A stretch of 64,000 bases of DNA from Uranotaenia lowii (Eukaryota > Arthropoda > Insecta > Diptera > Culicidae), in contig NC_073693.1 of the NCBI RefSeq assembly GCF_029784155.1, positions 336,924,023 through 336,988,022 of the forward strand, in the 5' to 3' direction. The notes under the pieces were generated by a model, which did no database searches, was not told the origin of the DNA, and worked only from the letters and a program-made list of their open reading frames with translations. Positions 32,624 through 43,481 of the stretch are shown in pieces. The position numbers and the translations under genes are program-made. Position 1 is the first letter of the stretch. The number at the start of each line of letters is the position of its first letter.

Positions 32624-33070
32624 ATCGGTCTCCCGGAGAATTTCGATATTTTTATAGTAACAAATATCTTCAATATTAAATCGCGTGTCTTCTCGAAAAG
32701 TTTGTCCGGAGAGATTTCTCTTGGGAAGCGAAGGATATTTGAAGGGGTTTATCTTTGCAAATGATGATGTTAATTGCGAACTGCTAATGGATATTAGCCA
32801 TCATTAGCCAAACTCGCGAACACAGCGATATATTTCACTAATCATTACCATCCAAACAACAGCGCAAACAGAACGAAAAATCAAAAGGACCTGTACATCC
32901 AATAAGCACAACTTTTATCTACCTTAATTTGTTTATTTTTTGTAATCCCAACCGCATAATAGTTTAACTAAACAAAAACCTACCGCCTCACAAAAATATC
33001 ATTCTACCCTTTTCATAATCTGCAATAGTTAAATATTTTATTTCATTTAGTAACAGCAAATTTCGACGCA

Positions 33071-35212
33071 ATGGCAGTTTCACAAATTAATTTCAATCAA
33101 GCATTGGAATTGCTTTCCAAATGGTATTACGAATTACGAGCGGAATTGCTTGATGAGGACGAACTCGATCATGAACTCAAATCGCGCGATCTTATCATGC
33201 CGGGTACGATAGATTTGTCTCGAAAACGTAAGTTCCTTCGCGATCGATTAAAAGCGGAAAAAGAAGAAGGTTCGGGTGTATCGAATATTGCTTTCAAAGG
33301 CGAAGCAGAAATCGAAAGGGAAATTTGTTTGAAAAAGTTCGAAGAAATTAAAAAAGAGTTAGAGTCTAATGGAGACGACGCGACAGTTAAACGAACATGC
33401 TTATCACGACTGGCCCATATTGGTATGCGAGTGGCAGTAATGTTAACTTCTTCTCGTGGCTCACCTAATTTACTTAGCACTATGCAAAATATGTTGGCAG
33501 ATATTGTTGCTATCATGAGACCGTTTTGTGACGATAGTACTTGCCACACAGAACCCATCGAAATTTCGGTTATTGAAAGTGAGAACCCGTCTAACCAAAT
33601 TATCCCATCAGTAGTCGATCCCAGGCCACAGTTACCTATTCTAAATCAGGAAGATCAGGAGTGGATTCATGGTCTGCATTTGAGGATCATGGATCTTGAA
33701 GCACAACTTGCGAAAAGAGCAGAATATAAAAATATAGAAACTCAGACTGATGATTATCATCAATCCGAGAGAATCGCCGAAGTGGAGTTGATAAATTCAT
33801 CACATAACGAATCAGCTAATAATAACATCAATAATCCATTTCCATCAATTTCATCTAATCAAAATTTTCAACAATTGCCAAATAGTTTTCGGTTACAAAA
33901 TCACAATAATTTTCATACAGCAAATGCAAATTTTACAAATTTCAATTCCAATATGCCACCAATAATTTCTAATTTTCCACCGGTCACAAATATTCCATCC
34001 ATCTCAAACCATAGCTATAACTTCAGTCTTAATCCACCACAGAATAAAGTTCCATTTAATCAGCCAGTAAATTTCGCACCGACAAACCATCCAAATCCAA
34101 CTGGACACTCAGTTCCACAGAATTTTTCTAACACACAACTCAACCCTCCTCGATTTACGCAATATCAGATTCCACAATATTCGCGGCACACTCTGCCGGT
34201 ATCAAAATGGAGCATAAATAAGTACCGAGGTGATGATCAGGGACTAAAACTCAACGAGTTTTTAGAAATAGTAAATGCACTTGCTATTGCAGAAGGAATT
34301 TCGGAACCAGAACTATTTGCTTCTGCGGTCCATCTCTTCGAAGGCTCTGCTCTCAAATGGTTTATGACCCAGAGGTCAACAGGATCACTTATGAACTGGC
34401 AACACTTGGTTTTCGAGTTAAAACGAACATTTATGCATCCAGATTTAGATGCGTTAATCAAAATGAAAATTTACCAGAGAAGGCAACAGAAAAATGAATC
34501 CTTTTATGAGTTTTTCTGCGAAATTGATGGCCAATGTCGAATCATGAGCAATCAAATACCCGATTTTGAAAAGGTCCAAATTTTGCAACAAAATATGCGA
34601 ATTGATTATAAGCGACAAATGGCATTTTTGCCAATTTACGATCTTACCTCTCTCGTAGCTGCTGGTCAGAAGTTAGATGCCTTAAACTTCTCTGCATATA
34701 ACAAAGTTTTCGGTTTAGAGAAATCGGTTAATGTGGTGTCAGAAAACGTAAAAGCGAAAAAGAATAAACATAAAAATGAATTATCGGGTACATCGTCATC
34801 CGGGCAGACAGCTGCAATCAAGACTGCGACGTTCAGTAACGATCGAACTAATAATCAAAATCCGTACAGCTTCAAAAACTCAGCCAACAAAAGTCCTCAG
34901 CCAGGAAGATCAAATACTTACCAATCCAATAATCTAGGTATCCAGCCGAGTACCAGTGCGGTCGGTGCACCATCTCAACCAGCTCTGACACTGGAATCGG
35001 TGGTGCGGGCCCACAAACCAACACCGCCGAATTCATGTGTAAATTGCGGGAGAGATGGTCATCACTTTGCTGTGTGCCGAATGCCTAAAATCATCGTATG
35101 TGGAAACTGTGGACTCAGAGGGTTTCCAACCAACTGCTGTCCCTATTGTTTAAAAAACGGGAGCCCAGCGAACCAAAATCGCGATTCGGCTGGAGCAACA
35201 ACGCAAGCGTGA
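33071..35212 (+). CDS. Gypsy gag polyprotein
   Basis: Structural protein of the particle, 713 residues, open from the ATG at 33071. The N-terminal ~220 residues are charged and end in a coiled-coil-like stretch ('LHLRIMDLEAQLAKRAEY'). Then comes a long Asn/Pro/Phe/Gln-rich linker (about 240-375). The capsid region follows (about 380-560), with 'KWSINKYRGDDQGLKLNEFLEIVNAL', 'ASAVHLFEGSALKWF', 'LVFELKRTFMHPDLD' and 'IYQRRQQKNESFYEFFCEIDGQC', as in Retrotrans_gag proteins. The C-terminus has a CCHC knuckle 'CVNCGRDGHHFAVC' and a second Cys-rich motif 'CGNCGLRGFPTNCCPYC'. The last ~115 nt overlap the pol frame, with a slippery site inside the overlap. No break is seen. Confidence 0.93.
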   Translation: MAVSQINFNQALELLSKWYYELRAELLDEDELDHELKSRDLIMPGTIDLSRKRKFLRDRLKAEKEEGSGVSNIAFKGEAEIEREICLKKFEEIKKELESNGDDATVKRTCLSRLAHIGMRVAVMLTSSRGSPNLLSTMQNMLADIVAIMRPFCDDSTCHTEPIEISVIESENPSNQIIPSVVDPRPQLPILNQEDQEWIHGLHLRIMDLEAQLAKRAEYKNIETQTDDYHQSERIAEVELINSSHNESANNNINNPFPSISSNQNFQQLPNSFRLQNHNNFHTANANFTNFNSNMPPIISNFPPVTNIPSISNHSYNFSLNPPQNKVPFNQPVNFAPTNHPNPTGHSVPQNFSNTQLNPPRFTQYQIPQYSRHTLPVSKWSINKYRGDDQGLKLNEFLEIVNALAIAEGISEPELFASAVHLFEGSALKWFMTQRSTGSLMNWQHLVFELKRTFMHPDLDALIKMKIYQRRQQKNESFYEFFCEIDGQCRIMSNQIPDFEKVQILQQNMRIDYKRQMAFLPIYDLTSLVAAGQKLDALNFSAYNKVFGLEKSVNVVSENVKAKKNKHKNELSGTSSSGQTAAIKTATFSNDRTNNQNPYSFKNSANKSPQPGRSNTYQSNNLGIQPSTSAVGAPSQPALTLESVVRAHKPTPPNSCVNCGRDGHHFAVCRMPKIIVCGNCGLRGFPTNCCPYCLKNGSPANQNRDSAGATTQA
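35149..35193 (+). promoter_or_regulatory. Probable -1 ribosomal frameshift site between gag and pol
   Basis: In the gag frame the sequence reads T TTA AAA AAC (35149-35158). This contains two overlapping canonical slippery heptamers, T TTA AAA and A AAA AAC. Six bases further on a stem-loop can form: CCAGCGAA (35165-35172) with TTC-G-GCTGG (35185-35193, one bulged G). The pol frame is -1 relative to gag and gag stops at 35212, so a shift here would join them. The heptamers and frame relation are seen; the efficiency is not known. Confidence 0.75.
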
Positions 35213-36636
35213 GAAATAACCAACCGTCATTATCTCCACATTTATTCTGGGAACTCGTTACTGATCAACAGTACGAAAATGAACCAGAAGTGTGTGAGAT
35301 CTCCTTACCAGAACCCAATGATAACCGCCCATTTGTTTCAATGATTATCTACAACCAAACCATCCAAGCCCTGCTTGATAGTGGCAGTAGCTACACCATC
35401 ATCAGTGAGAAACTCTTTTCAAAACTAAAATCTAAAAAACTCAACACTCTTGAAAAATCGTTAATACTAAGATCAGCCAGCAGAGACAAATTGAAGATTC
35501 TCGGACAGGTTCATCTCCCTTTTCAGTTTAGAGGAGTTACCAAAATAATCCCCACATTAGTTGTGGCAAATTTAGCGCTAGCTTGTATTTGTGGCATGAA
35601 CTTCTGGGATAAATTTTCAATCCACCCAACCCGATTAGATCGAGAAGGAGATCTTTGTGAAATTTTAGCCTCAGTAGATATCAGTACAGATCCACGGCTC
35701 ACTGATGAGCAAACTCAAGCAATAGAAAATATCAAAACTTTGTTCTTGCCCGCGAATGAGGGAAGCTTAACGATCACACCTTTAGCGCAACACAGCATAA
35801 TAATCTCCGATGAATGGAAAAATAAGCCACCGGTTCGGCAGTTCCCATTCGTAATGTCACCTAAGGTGCAAGCATTGATGGATGTCGAACTTCAGCGATT
35901 ATTGAAAGCGGGAATCATCCAGAGAAGTAATTCTGATTGGTCCTTAAACTGTGTACCAGTCGTCAAGCCAAACAAAGTTCGTTTGTGTTTGGATGCGCGT
36001 AAGATCAATGAGCGCACGGTGCGCGACGCGTATCCGATGCCTCATCCCGGACGCATTTTAGGTCAGCTTCCGAAAGCGAACTTCCTTTCTACAATTGATT
36101 TAACTGAAGCCTTTCTACAGGTGTCTTTAGATCCGGGCTCGAGAAAGTACACTGCTTTCAGTGTTCAAGGTAGGGGACTTTTCGAATACACTCGAATGTG
36201 TTTCGGACTTGTCAATAGTGCAGCTACCCTAGCGAAAACTATGGACCGAGTATTAGGGCATGGCGAGCTAGAGCCATTCGTTTTTGTGTACCTCGACGAT
36301 ATCGTCGTGGTCACAGAAACGTTTGAGCACCATATTCAAATCCTTACAGAAGTTGCGCGACGTTTACGAGAGGCCAATCTGTCAATAAACGTTGAGAAGT
36401 CGCGGTTCGGTGTCGCAGAAATTCCGTTTCTCGGGTACCTGCTAAGCACCGAAGGTCTTAGAGCAAATCCAGAAAAGATCCGCCCGATAGTCGAGTATGA
36501 AAGGCCGACCACGATTACTAAACTTCGCAGATTCTTGGGCATGGCGAATTATTATCGGCGATTCATCGCTAACTTTAGTAGGGTAACGGCTCCTCTCAGC
36601 GACCTTTTGCAAACGAAATCCAAATCCATTAAATAG
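35155..36636 (+). pseudogene. Gypsy pol, first part: protease and reverse transcriptase, ending at a premature stop
   Basis: Expressed by -1 frameshift from gag. The aspartic protease core is 'LLDSGSSYTII' with a later 'ACICGMNFW'. The RT has 'NCVPVVKPNKVRLCLDARKIN', 'FLSTIDLTEAFLQVSLD', 'KYTAFSVQGRGLFEYTRMCFGL' and the catalytic 'YLDDIVV', then 'FLGYLLSTEGLRANPEKI' and the 'LRRFLGMANYYRRFI' thumb/connection. A TAG at 36634-36636 truncates it where related elements have a Trp codon (one G-to-A change). The reading then continues briefly until a deletion near 36668. The catalytic residues themselves are intact. Confidence 0.9.
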
Positions 36637-36671
36637 ACGGAAGCTGCAGAGGATGCATTCGTTAGCATGCA

Positions 36672-38258
36672 TTCGATGCCAGTGACGTGGCAGTGGCTGG
36701 TATCCTTACACAGCAGCAGGAAGACGGAGAAAAAGTTATCGCGTATTATTCGCACAAATTAACAACACCGCAGAAAAATTATCACGCCGCAGAAAAAGAA
36801 GCGCTGGCGGCAATCTTATCCATAGACGCATTTCGCGGATATGTGGAAGGCTATCGTTTCAGTTTAATCACTGATTCGTCAGCACTTACGCATATTTTAA
36901 ACACCAAATGGAAAGTAGGATCCAGGTGTAGCAGGTGGTCTCTAAGTTTGCAGCAGCATGATATGAAGATATCGCATCGCAAGGGCAAAGACAACGTTGT
37001 TGCTGACGCGTTATCTCGTAGCATAGCTGCAATCATAGATTCTCCTTCTACATCCTGGCATTCCTCAATGATGAGTAAAGTTAAAAATAACCCCGATGAT
37101 TACGTTGACTTCAGAGTAGAAGACGATATGTTGTGGAAGTTTGTGTCACAACGAAACAATCCATGTGACCAACGCTTCGAATGGAAAATCGTTCCACGAA
37201 GTGATGAAATTCCTGATATTCTCAAAACGAATCATGATTCGGTATTCCACACAGGATATGATCGCACGATCGCGAGAATACGCCAGCGATATTATTGGCC
37301 CAGGATGGCCACAGATGTTCGCCGGTACGTTCAAGCATGTGGCACATGCAAAGAAGTAAAATCTCCATCCCAGCCAGTAAACGCTGAAATGGGAAAAATG
37401 AAATTAGCCAATCAGCCTTGGCAAGTGATATCGATAGATTATGTAGGACCGTTGCCTCGTAGTAAGCATGGCAATCAGCATATGCTAGTAGTATCCGATT
37501 ACTTTTCAAAGTGGGTAATGATTCAGCCTGTGAGAAATATTAGCAGTTCATCGCTTTGTGCTATTCTAAAAGATCAGTGGTTCTTGCGAAATTCAGTGCC
37601 AGAAATCATCAGTACGGACAACGCAAGTTGCTTTCTGTCAAAGGAGTTCAAAAATAAGCTGAATCATTTTAGAATAACACATTGGCTGAACTCCAAATAT
37701 CACTCACAAGCTAATCCAGTCGAAAGGGTGAACCGGATTATAAATGCGGCTATACGTACTTATGTTCAGAACGATCAACGACTCTGGGACACTCGTGTCT
37801 CAGAAATCGAAATGGTTCTGAATACGAGTACGCATTTGCCAACCGGATTCACACCTTACTTTATAATTCACGGTCGAGAGTTCACAGAAACGGGTTCAGA
37901 TTACAAATTATTTCGGCATCAAGAATCGCTAAGTCCTCAAGAATTAGAATCGAGACGGGAAGATATGTTTAAAAATACTTATGAAATAGTCCGTCAAAAT
38001 CTGCGTAAGGCCTACGAATCTAGTAAAAAAAGATACAATCTCCGACATAGGAAAACAGCCGTAGCTTTTATGGACGGTCAACTCGTGTACCGGAAGAATA
38101 TGAAGCAATCTAATGCTGCCGAGCGATATAACAGTAAATACGGAAAACTGTTCCTTCCTTGCCGAATTCGAACAAAAATAGGAACCTCTTCATACGAAAT
38201 TGAAGATCTAGACGGTAAAAGCCTAGGCATTTGGGCCGCTGCTAATTTGCGTCAGTGA
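36672..38258 (+). pseudogene. Gypsy pol, second part: RNase H and integrase
   Basis: The frame resumes after a deletion at about 36660-36672, flanked by the repeated word GCATTCG, that removed the first part of RNase H and shifted the phase. What remains of RNase H includes 'DASDVAVAGIL', 'AYYSHKLTTPQKNYHAAEKEALA', 'LITDSSALTHIL' and 'KGKDNVVADALSR'. Integrase has the HHCC zinc finger ('HTGYDRTIARIRQRYYWPRM' and 'CGTCKEVK'), the first Asp in 'SIDYVGPLP', the second in 'STDNASCF' and Glu in 'NPVERVN'. The C-terminal part is basic, 'SSKKRYNLRHRKTAV'. Open to 38258. Confidence 0.9.
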
Positions 38259-39660
38259 TAACCGATTTTATTCAGAAAGAAATTTCCATATCCGATTAAC
38301 TAGAGAAGAAGTTGACATGCTATTCACTCATGATATTGTAGTTCTAATCGAAAGGCATAATAAATTATTTTTCAAAAATTCTAATGTCAGTAACCGTTAG
38401 CTACGTTCATTCAGAAACTTAGGGAAAGCCATTGTCCGTCGTCGAAATTGGGATAAGCAGATAATCAAAATAGATATCAACAACAAAAAGTCTAAAACCC
38501 AGGTAGAGGTGAGTGCGGAGGCGTTTATACATCATCATATTCTGTCAGCCACCGTAATTCTCAATGTATTTCTGTTTCAAGAAGTTGGGTAATTCTGAAA
38601 GTTTCCACGGGATACCATAGTTATGTTATTTAAAAAAGAAGTTTTTCAGAGTATTCCCATTTTCATCAATAATTTTCTGACCAATTCTACAAAGGAAATG
38701 GTATTTGAATATTTTATTAGATCCTTTAATAAGGATTCTAAATGTCCTAGTTCTTGTATGAATGTGTAAAAAGAATGAGAAGTGTATGAATGAGAAAGAA
38801 GGATTCCGGAGTCCTGCAAGAATGTTTGTATGTATGTTGTATGAATGAGGATAAGGTAGTTAAAAGTTGTTGATAAAACTCGCCATTGATTGGTATTTAA
38901 AAAAAGGTGTAAAATAATTTTGTCCTTTTCAAAAAAAAAAAAAAAAAAAAAAAAGCTGTTCGTTTGCCCACCGATTGGATGGATAATGGTTCTTAAAATA
39001 TGTTTCTGGTACGTGCAGGAGGTATTAATGAATTTTATTTGTTGCGCTGATGCTTTGGAACACCAGAAGATATCCAGACAATATCTTGAGATTGATCAAA
39101 GGCAAACTTCTAGAGAATTTGACAAGAGGCTTAACCTCAGAGAAAAAACCCTCGTTAAGTTTTGGGGCATTGTGCCGTGCTTTGTAACCCCGCCCGAAAA
39201 GTTGTTCGAAGATTTAGTGAATCACACTACTTATTCATGTACTTTTCGAGCCAAGGGAGCCGCGGATTAGTGCTTGTACTTCCATCCTGCAATTTTCTCA
39301 TCAGTACGAGAAAGTCGTTCCGTGCATTGTAACCCCATTCGAAAAATGAACGAAGGAGCTGTTTCATAAAAAATGACACTGCTTCGGCATGCGCTTATCG
39401 AATCAAGGGAGCCGCGGAAATGGATTTACAAGTATTTCTAAGTTACAATGTCCTGAGTACAGGAAAATTGTGGCCGTGCTTTGTAACCCCGTTTGAAAAT
39501 TGAGCACTTAGTACTTTAGCAGCTCCTCTGCCTAGCATGAAAAATCACAGTACTCGGTAGCGCGCTTATTAAACTAAGGGAGCCGCGGTTGATGGACATT
39601 GCACCGCCGTCCATTGCACAATTTTTCTCGGGTTTTTTCTCCCCCGAGTACGGGAAGATT
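38259..39660 (+). other. Noncoding 3' region of the gypsy element with ~150-bp subrepeats
   Basis: No env-like ORF. A pure A-run of about 24 lies near 38931-38954. Three degenerate direct repeats follow, with 'ccgtgctttgtaacccc' or similar at about 39174, 39320 and 39474, each followed downstream by 'aagggagccgcgg' (about 39253, 39406, 39577). The final part, 'cgagtacgggaagatt', abuts the LTR. The LTR start TGTAACC resembles the 'ttgtaacccc' word inside the repeats. There is no strong polypurine tract; 'cgggaaga' is the best candidate. Confidence 0.6.
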
Positions 39661-41382
39661 GTAACCAGCCTTCTGCTGTTTACAATTAAAACTCTGCTGC
39701 TTGGGTCAACTGGATTGATGTCAAAAACTATTGTTATATTTTTTTTTGTATATTGTCCTTAAATTCCTAAACCCAGATTACCACATTATACTTCACTGTT
39801 AAGTGTTTGAGTTATGTCGTATTTTGCGTTTAGTAGCCTCGGGTTGGTGTCACCATTAGTTAGTTTGTTTTCCGTTATTTATTTATTTATTTATTTGTAT
39901 ATTTGTTAGTTTTGTTCATATTCAGATGTTTATTTATTTAAAAAAAAATAGTTACTTAGGCTAAAAAAACAATTATTCAATTATTTGTCAAATAAAAAAT
40001 TAAAAAAAAAATATAATTACTATTGCAAGAAGGGAACATCGCCATTCAAAATTTCAAATTTGAATGTGCTATAAAAAATTGAAAAATAAAAACATAGAAT
40101 TGAAAATCATATTGACACCAACCATAAAACAAAAATTGTACTGCTCCTGTCACCGGGAAGGCGTGTCAACGATGGGGACAAGATTTGGGGCGGAAATGAA
40201 GGAGATGGAAGATGGGTCGAAGGATATATATAGGACCCCTGACGGTACATGAGGCCTCTTCTTGGAAAACGATCGTTCAGTTCGGGTGCGCGATTTAAGC
40301 GACGTCGAAAATTCCTATTTAGTCCGTAACACCAATTCAGTGACTAAAGAAACCGCCAAAAGTTCATCCCAGTTTGCCCGCGAGTGTGTGAATAGGTCGA
40401 GATATCCCCTATGCAATATATATCGGGAATATTGTGAAGGAAGGCCTTTACGAAGCGTTCGGGTGCAAAGACCCGCAATTCCGACCGAAGAAGCTACCAT
40501 CCATAAATCGGTTACAACACACGTGTGGTGAAAGTGCTCTGGGATATCACTCCCGAACATTGCCGAGGATCATTGGACTTCGCCAACACAGGCCTGATTC
40601 TTGGCACCAGAAAGAACGATCACAGGTCTCCGTCAACAAAGACCTCGTGCCTAGCATCCAAGAAAACCTCACGGATCTCCGCCAACATAGATCCGTTTAG
40701 CGAACAACAGAGGTCTCCGTAAACATAGACCTCGTGCTGTTCAGCCTACAAAAAGCATCCCAGGTCTCCGTCTACAAAGACCTGTCCTGTTCCCGAAGAA
40801 TTGTTACGAGACACCTACCTACCGAAGAAAAACCATCCTGGTCAACAACCGTCGTCGTAGCCTTGCCTGACATCATCCGCCTACTGCTAGTCCCCCAACG
40901 AGTCGACCACCGAGCATCACGGCCGCATCGAGTGTACCACCAACCTGCAAATAAAATCAACAAAATGCGCAAGTACTTACCTTTTTTATAACAATTCGTT
41001 CTCCAATTCGAAACCTAAAAACAAAAACCAAAAGTGATGGAATAATTGCTTCCCGTGAAAAGCAAAATGAAAACGATTCAATAAAACTTTTAAAAATGTA
41101 TGGTCCATCATCAAAATCCAGTTGTTGTGTTCTATTTTCTAAATTGATGTTCCCCTAAAGTAAATTTCAGTTTTCAACTCAAGAATTAAATTTCAATCAC
41201 ACAGATCATAAATTTCTATCCACACATTTACTAGTCGCAATAGTTCCACTCGTGCAGCAGAGTTTGGGAAGAAAGTCCCGCCGAAATCGATAACTCCTGG
41301 AGACCATTAGTGAACGCCCAGCCGGGCAATCAAAAACGTTATTAAAGTAGCTTTTCTAGCCATAACTAATTGATACGTTTCA
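39661..41382 (+). repeat. Gypsy 3' LTR
   Basis: 1722 bp, the partner of 30817-32538, with the same TATA, hairpins (from 40623) and polyadenylation signals. The last ~320 bp diverge from the 5' LTR while the rest is identical. It is followed by the TGCT target duplication. Confidence 0.95.
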
Positions 41383-41386
41383 TGCT

Positions 41387-43481
41387 CTATCTTCATGCCT
41401 AAGAAGTATCGAAGTTCTTGCATATCGTCCATCTCAAACTCACGACTAAGACAGCTCTTCACCTTCTTGAGCTCTTCCAGCGAGTTTGATGCCAAAATAA
41501 TGTCGTCAACATAAAGAATTAAATACAAAACCAGTTCTTTAATCTTTTTCGTGTAGAGGCAACTGTCGTACTGCGACCTTTTGAATCCAAGTTTGAGGAC
41601 GAAGGAATTGAACCGCTCATTCCAGCTTCGAGGTGCTTGTTTTAAGCCGTATAGCGATTTGTTGAGTTTACATACCTTATTCCCCTGCTCAAATCCTGGA
41701 GGCTGACGCATCAGAACGGTTTCCGATAACTCACCATTCAAAAATGCAGTGCGCACATCCATTTGGTGCAGATGAAAACCTTGTTGCACAGCTATGGCCA
41801 GCAGAACTCTCACCGTACTAATTCTGACAACTGGCGCATAAGTTTCCTGGTAGTCGAATCCATGGCGCTGCGAGCAGCCTTTAGCTACTAGCCGGGCTTT
41901 GTATCTGTCGATGGTTCCGTCGTCCTTAAGCTTCACTTTAAATACCCACTTACATGGCAGTACACGGACACCAGATGGACAGTCTACCAAATCCCACGTA
42001 GAATTCTTCCTCAGTGACCGCAGTTCGTCGGAAATCGCCTTCTTCCATTCCGGCCAATCTGGACGCTTCTTCAGCTCGTCGACGTTGCACGGGATATCTT
42101 CAACGAAATTCTCTGCGTTTAACGCAAATGCAGTATAAACTTCGTAATCCGCCAACTTCACTGGAGGACGCCTTTCACGATCACTTCTTCTCACAGCATC
42201 ATCTTCACTTTCACTACCATTTTCAGCACTATCATACTCACTCCGTTGGTCACTGTCAATGTTCTCTTCTTTCTTTTCTTCCGGGTGAGTTATGATTTCT
42301 CGTACAGTCTCAACTATTTCACTAGGACCTCGGTCCATCACTTTGTCCGATACCAAATGATCGTTTGTGTAGATGTAGGAGTCCACTGTTTTCTTCACTT
42401 TTAGTTCTTCCACCATAACATCACGACGAATAATCACTTTTCGTTGTTGCGGATCCCACAACCGATAGCCATTCATGCCGTAGCCAACAAAATAACAGAC
42501 CTGGCTCTTGGCATCCAGCTTCGTTCTCTTTTCCTTCGGTATGTGGCTGAACACTTTGCTCCCAAACACCCGCAGTCTAGCCACATTCGGTTTGTGACCA
42601 AACCACATCTCAAATGGTGTTTTTGCTTCCCGCAAAGCAGATGTAGGGCTACGGTTTATCACATGAACCGCAGTCAACACAGCCTCACTCCACATACAAC
42701 GATTTACACCAGACTCATCCAACATTGCACGAGCTCTTTCCATAATGGTGCGGTTCATACGTTCCGCCACACCATTCTGTTGTGGGGTGTACGGAACCGT
42801 GGGTTCCATAACAATGCCAGATTCACAACAATATTCCATGAACACCTGGTTCATAAATTCACCCCCATTATCACTCCGCAATCGTGCAATCTTCTTCCCG
42901 AACCGAGCGGTAGCCATGGCAACATATTTTCTAAAAGCATCCATCACATCACTTTTTGCTTTTAGCACATACACAGCCGTAAAGTGTGTAAAATCGTCGA
43001 TAAAACTCACAAACAACTTTCCCCCATCCCAAGATGCAGGAGAAAACGGTCCACATACATCCGTATGGATCAATTCAAGGGGACGAGACGATCTACTACA
43101 CACACCACCATCAAACGGCAAACGAGATTGCTTGCCCATCATACATGGCTCGCAAATCTCTTTGTCACCGGACACACCAACACAGCCGTCAATTCCCTCA
43201 ACCATGTTGTTTCGGATCAATTTCAATAAGCCTGTGTGGCCAATATGGCCGTATCTTCGATGCCACAAAGAAAACTTATTCTCACCACTACATATCATCG
43301 CAGCACCAACACTCATTTCCACATCGAGCTCATACAGTTTACCTTTCCGATAAGCGATGCCCACTACATCTGAGCCTCTCATGATGCGAGCGTTGTGCGA
43401 TCCAAAAACCACTTCCATGCCCCGTTCCACAACTTTCTTCACCGAAAACAAATTTGTGCACAACCCAGGGACAAACAACAC
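41387..43481 (-). pseudogene. Copia pol: integrase and reverse transcriptase, cut by the gypsy insertion
   Basis: From the 5' side: the integrase zinc domain ('LWHRRYGHIGHTGLLKLIRNNMV' and 'CEPCMMGKQ'), then the catalytic core with Asp in 'IHTDVCGPF', Asp in 'RSDNGGEF' and Glu in 'GVAERMNRT'. An acidic linker rich in Glu/Asp/Ser follows. RT has 'CKWVFKVKLKDDGTIDRYKARLVAKGCSQ', 'MDVRTAFLNGEL', 'SLYGLKQAPRSWNERF' and the catalytic 'YVDDIIL'. Coding sequence stops at the TGCT duplication (41383-41386), and its remainder is at 29960-30812. The copia gag-protease lies upstream in another frame because of a one-base deletion near 43505-43510. Confidence 0.92.

Larger units (their letters stand above)
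30817..41382 (+). mobile_element. Ty3/gypsy LTR retrotransposon with 1722-bp LTRs
   Basis: LTRs at 30817-32538 and 39661-41382 begin TGTAACC and end GTTTCA. They are flanked by TGCT at 30813-30816 and 41383-41386. Internal order on the plus strand: primer site, 530-bp leader, gag (33071-35212), pol in the -1 frame (protease, RT, RNase H, integrase to 38258) and a 1.4-kb noncoding 3' region without an env ORF. The protein order with integrase after RNase H defines Ty3/gypsy. Pol carries one stop and one deletion. It is inserted into the RT of the copia element and is thus the youngest layer of the nest. Confidence 0.94.

Noticed and set aside
38890..39270. 126-codon frame after gypsy pol as a possible env
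   Set aside because: Begins across an A-run (poly-Lys), has no signal peptide, transmembrane segment or cleavage motif, and lies over the 3' subrepeats.
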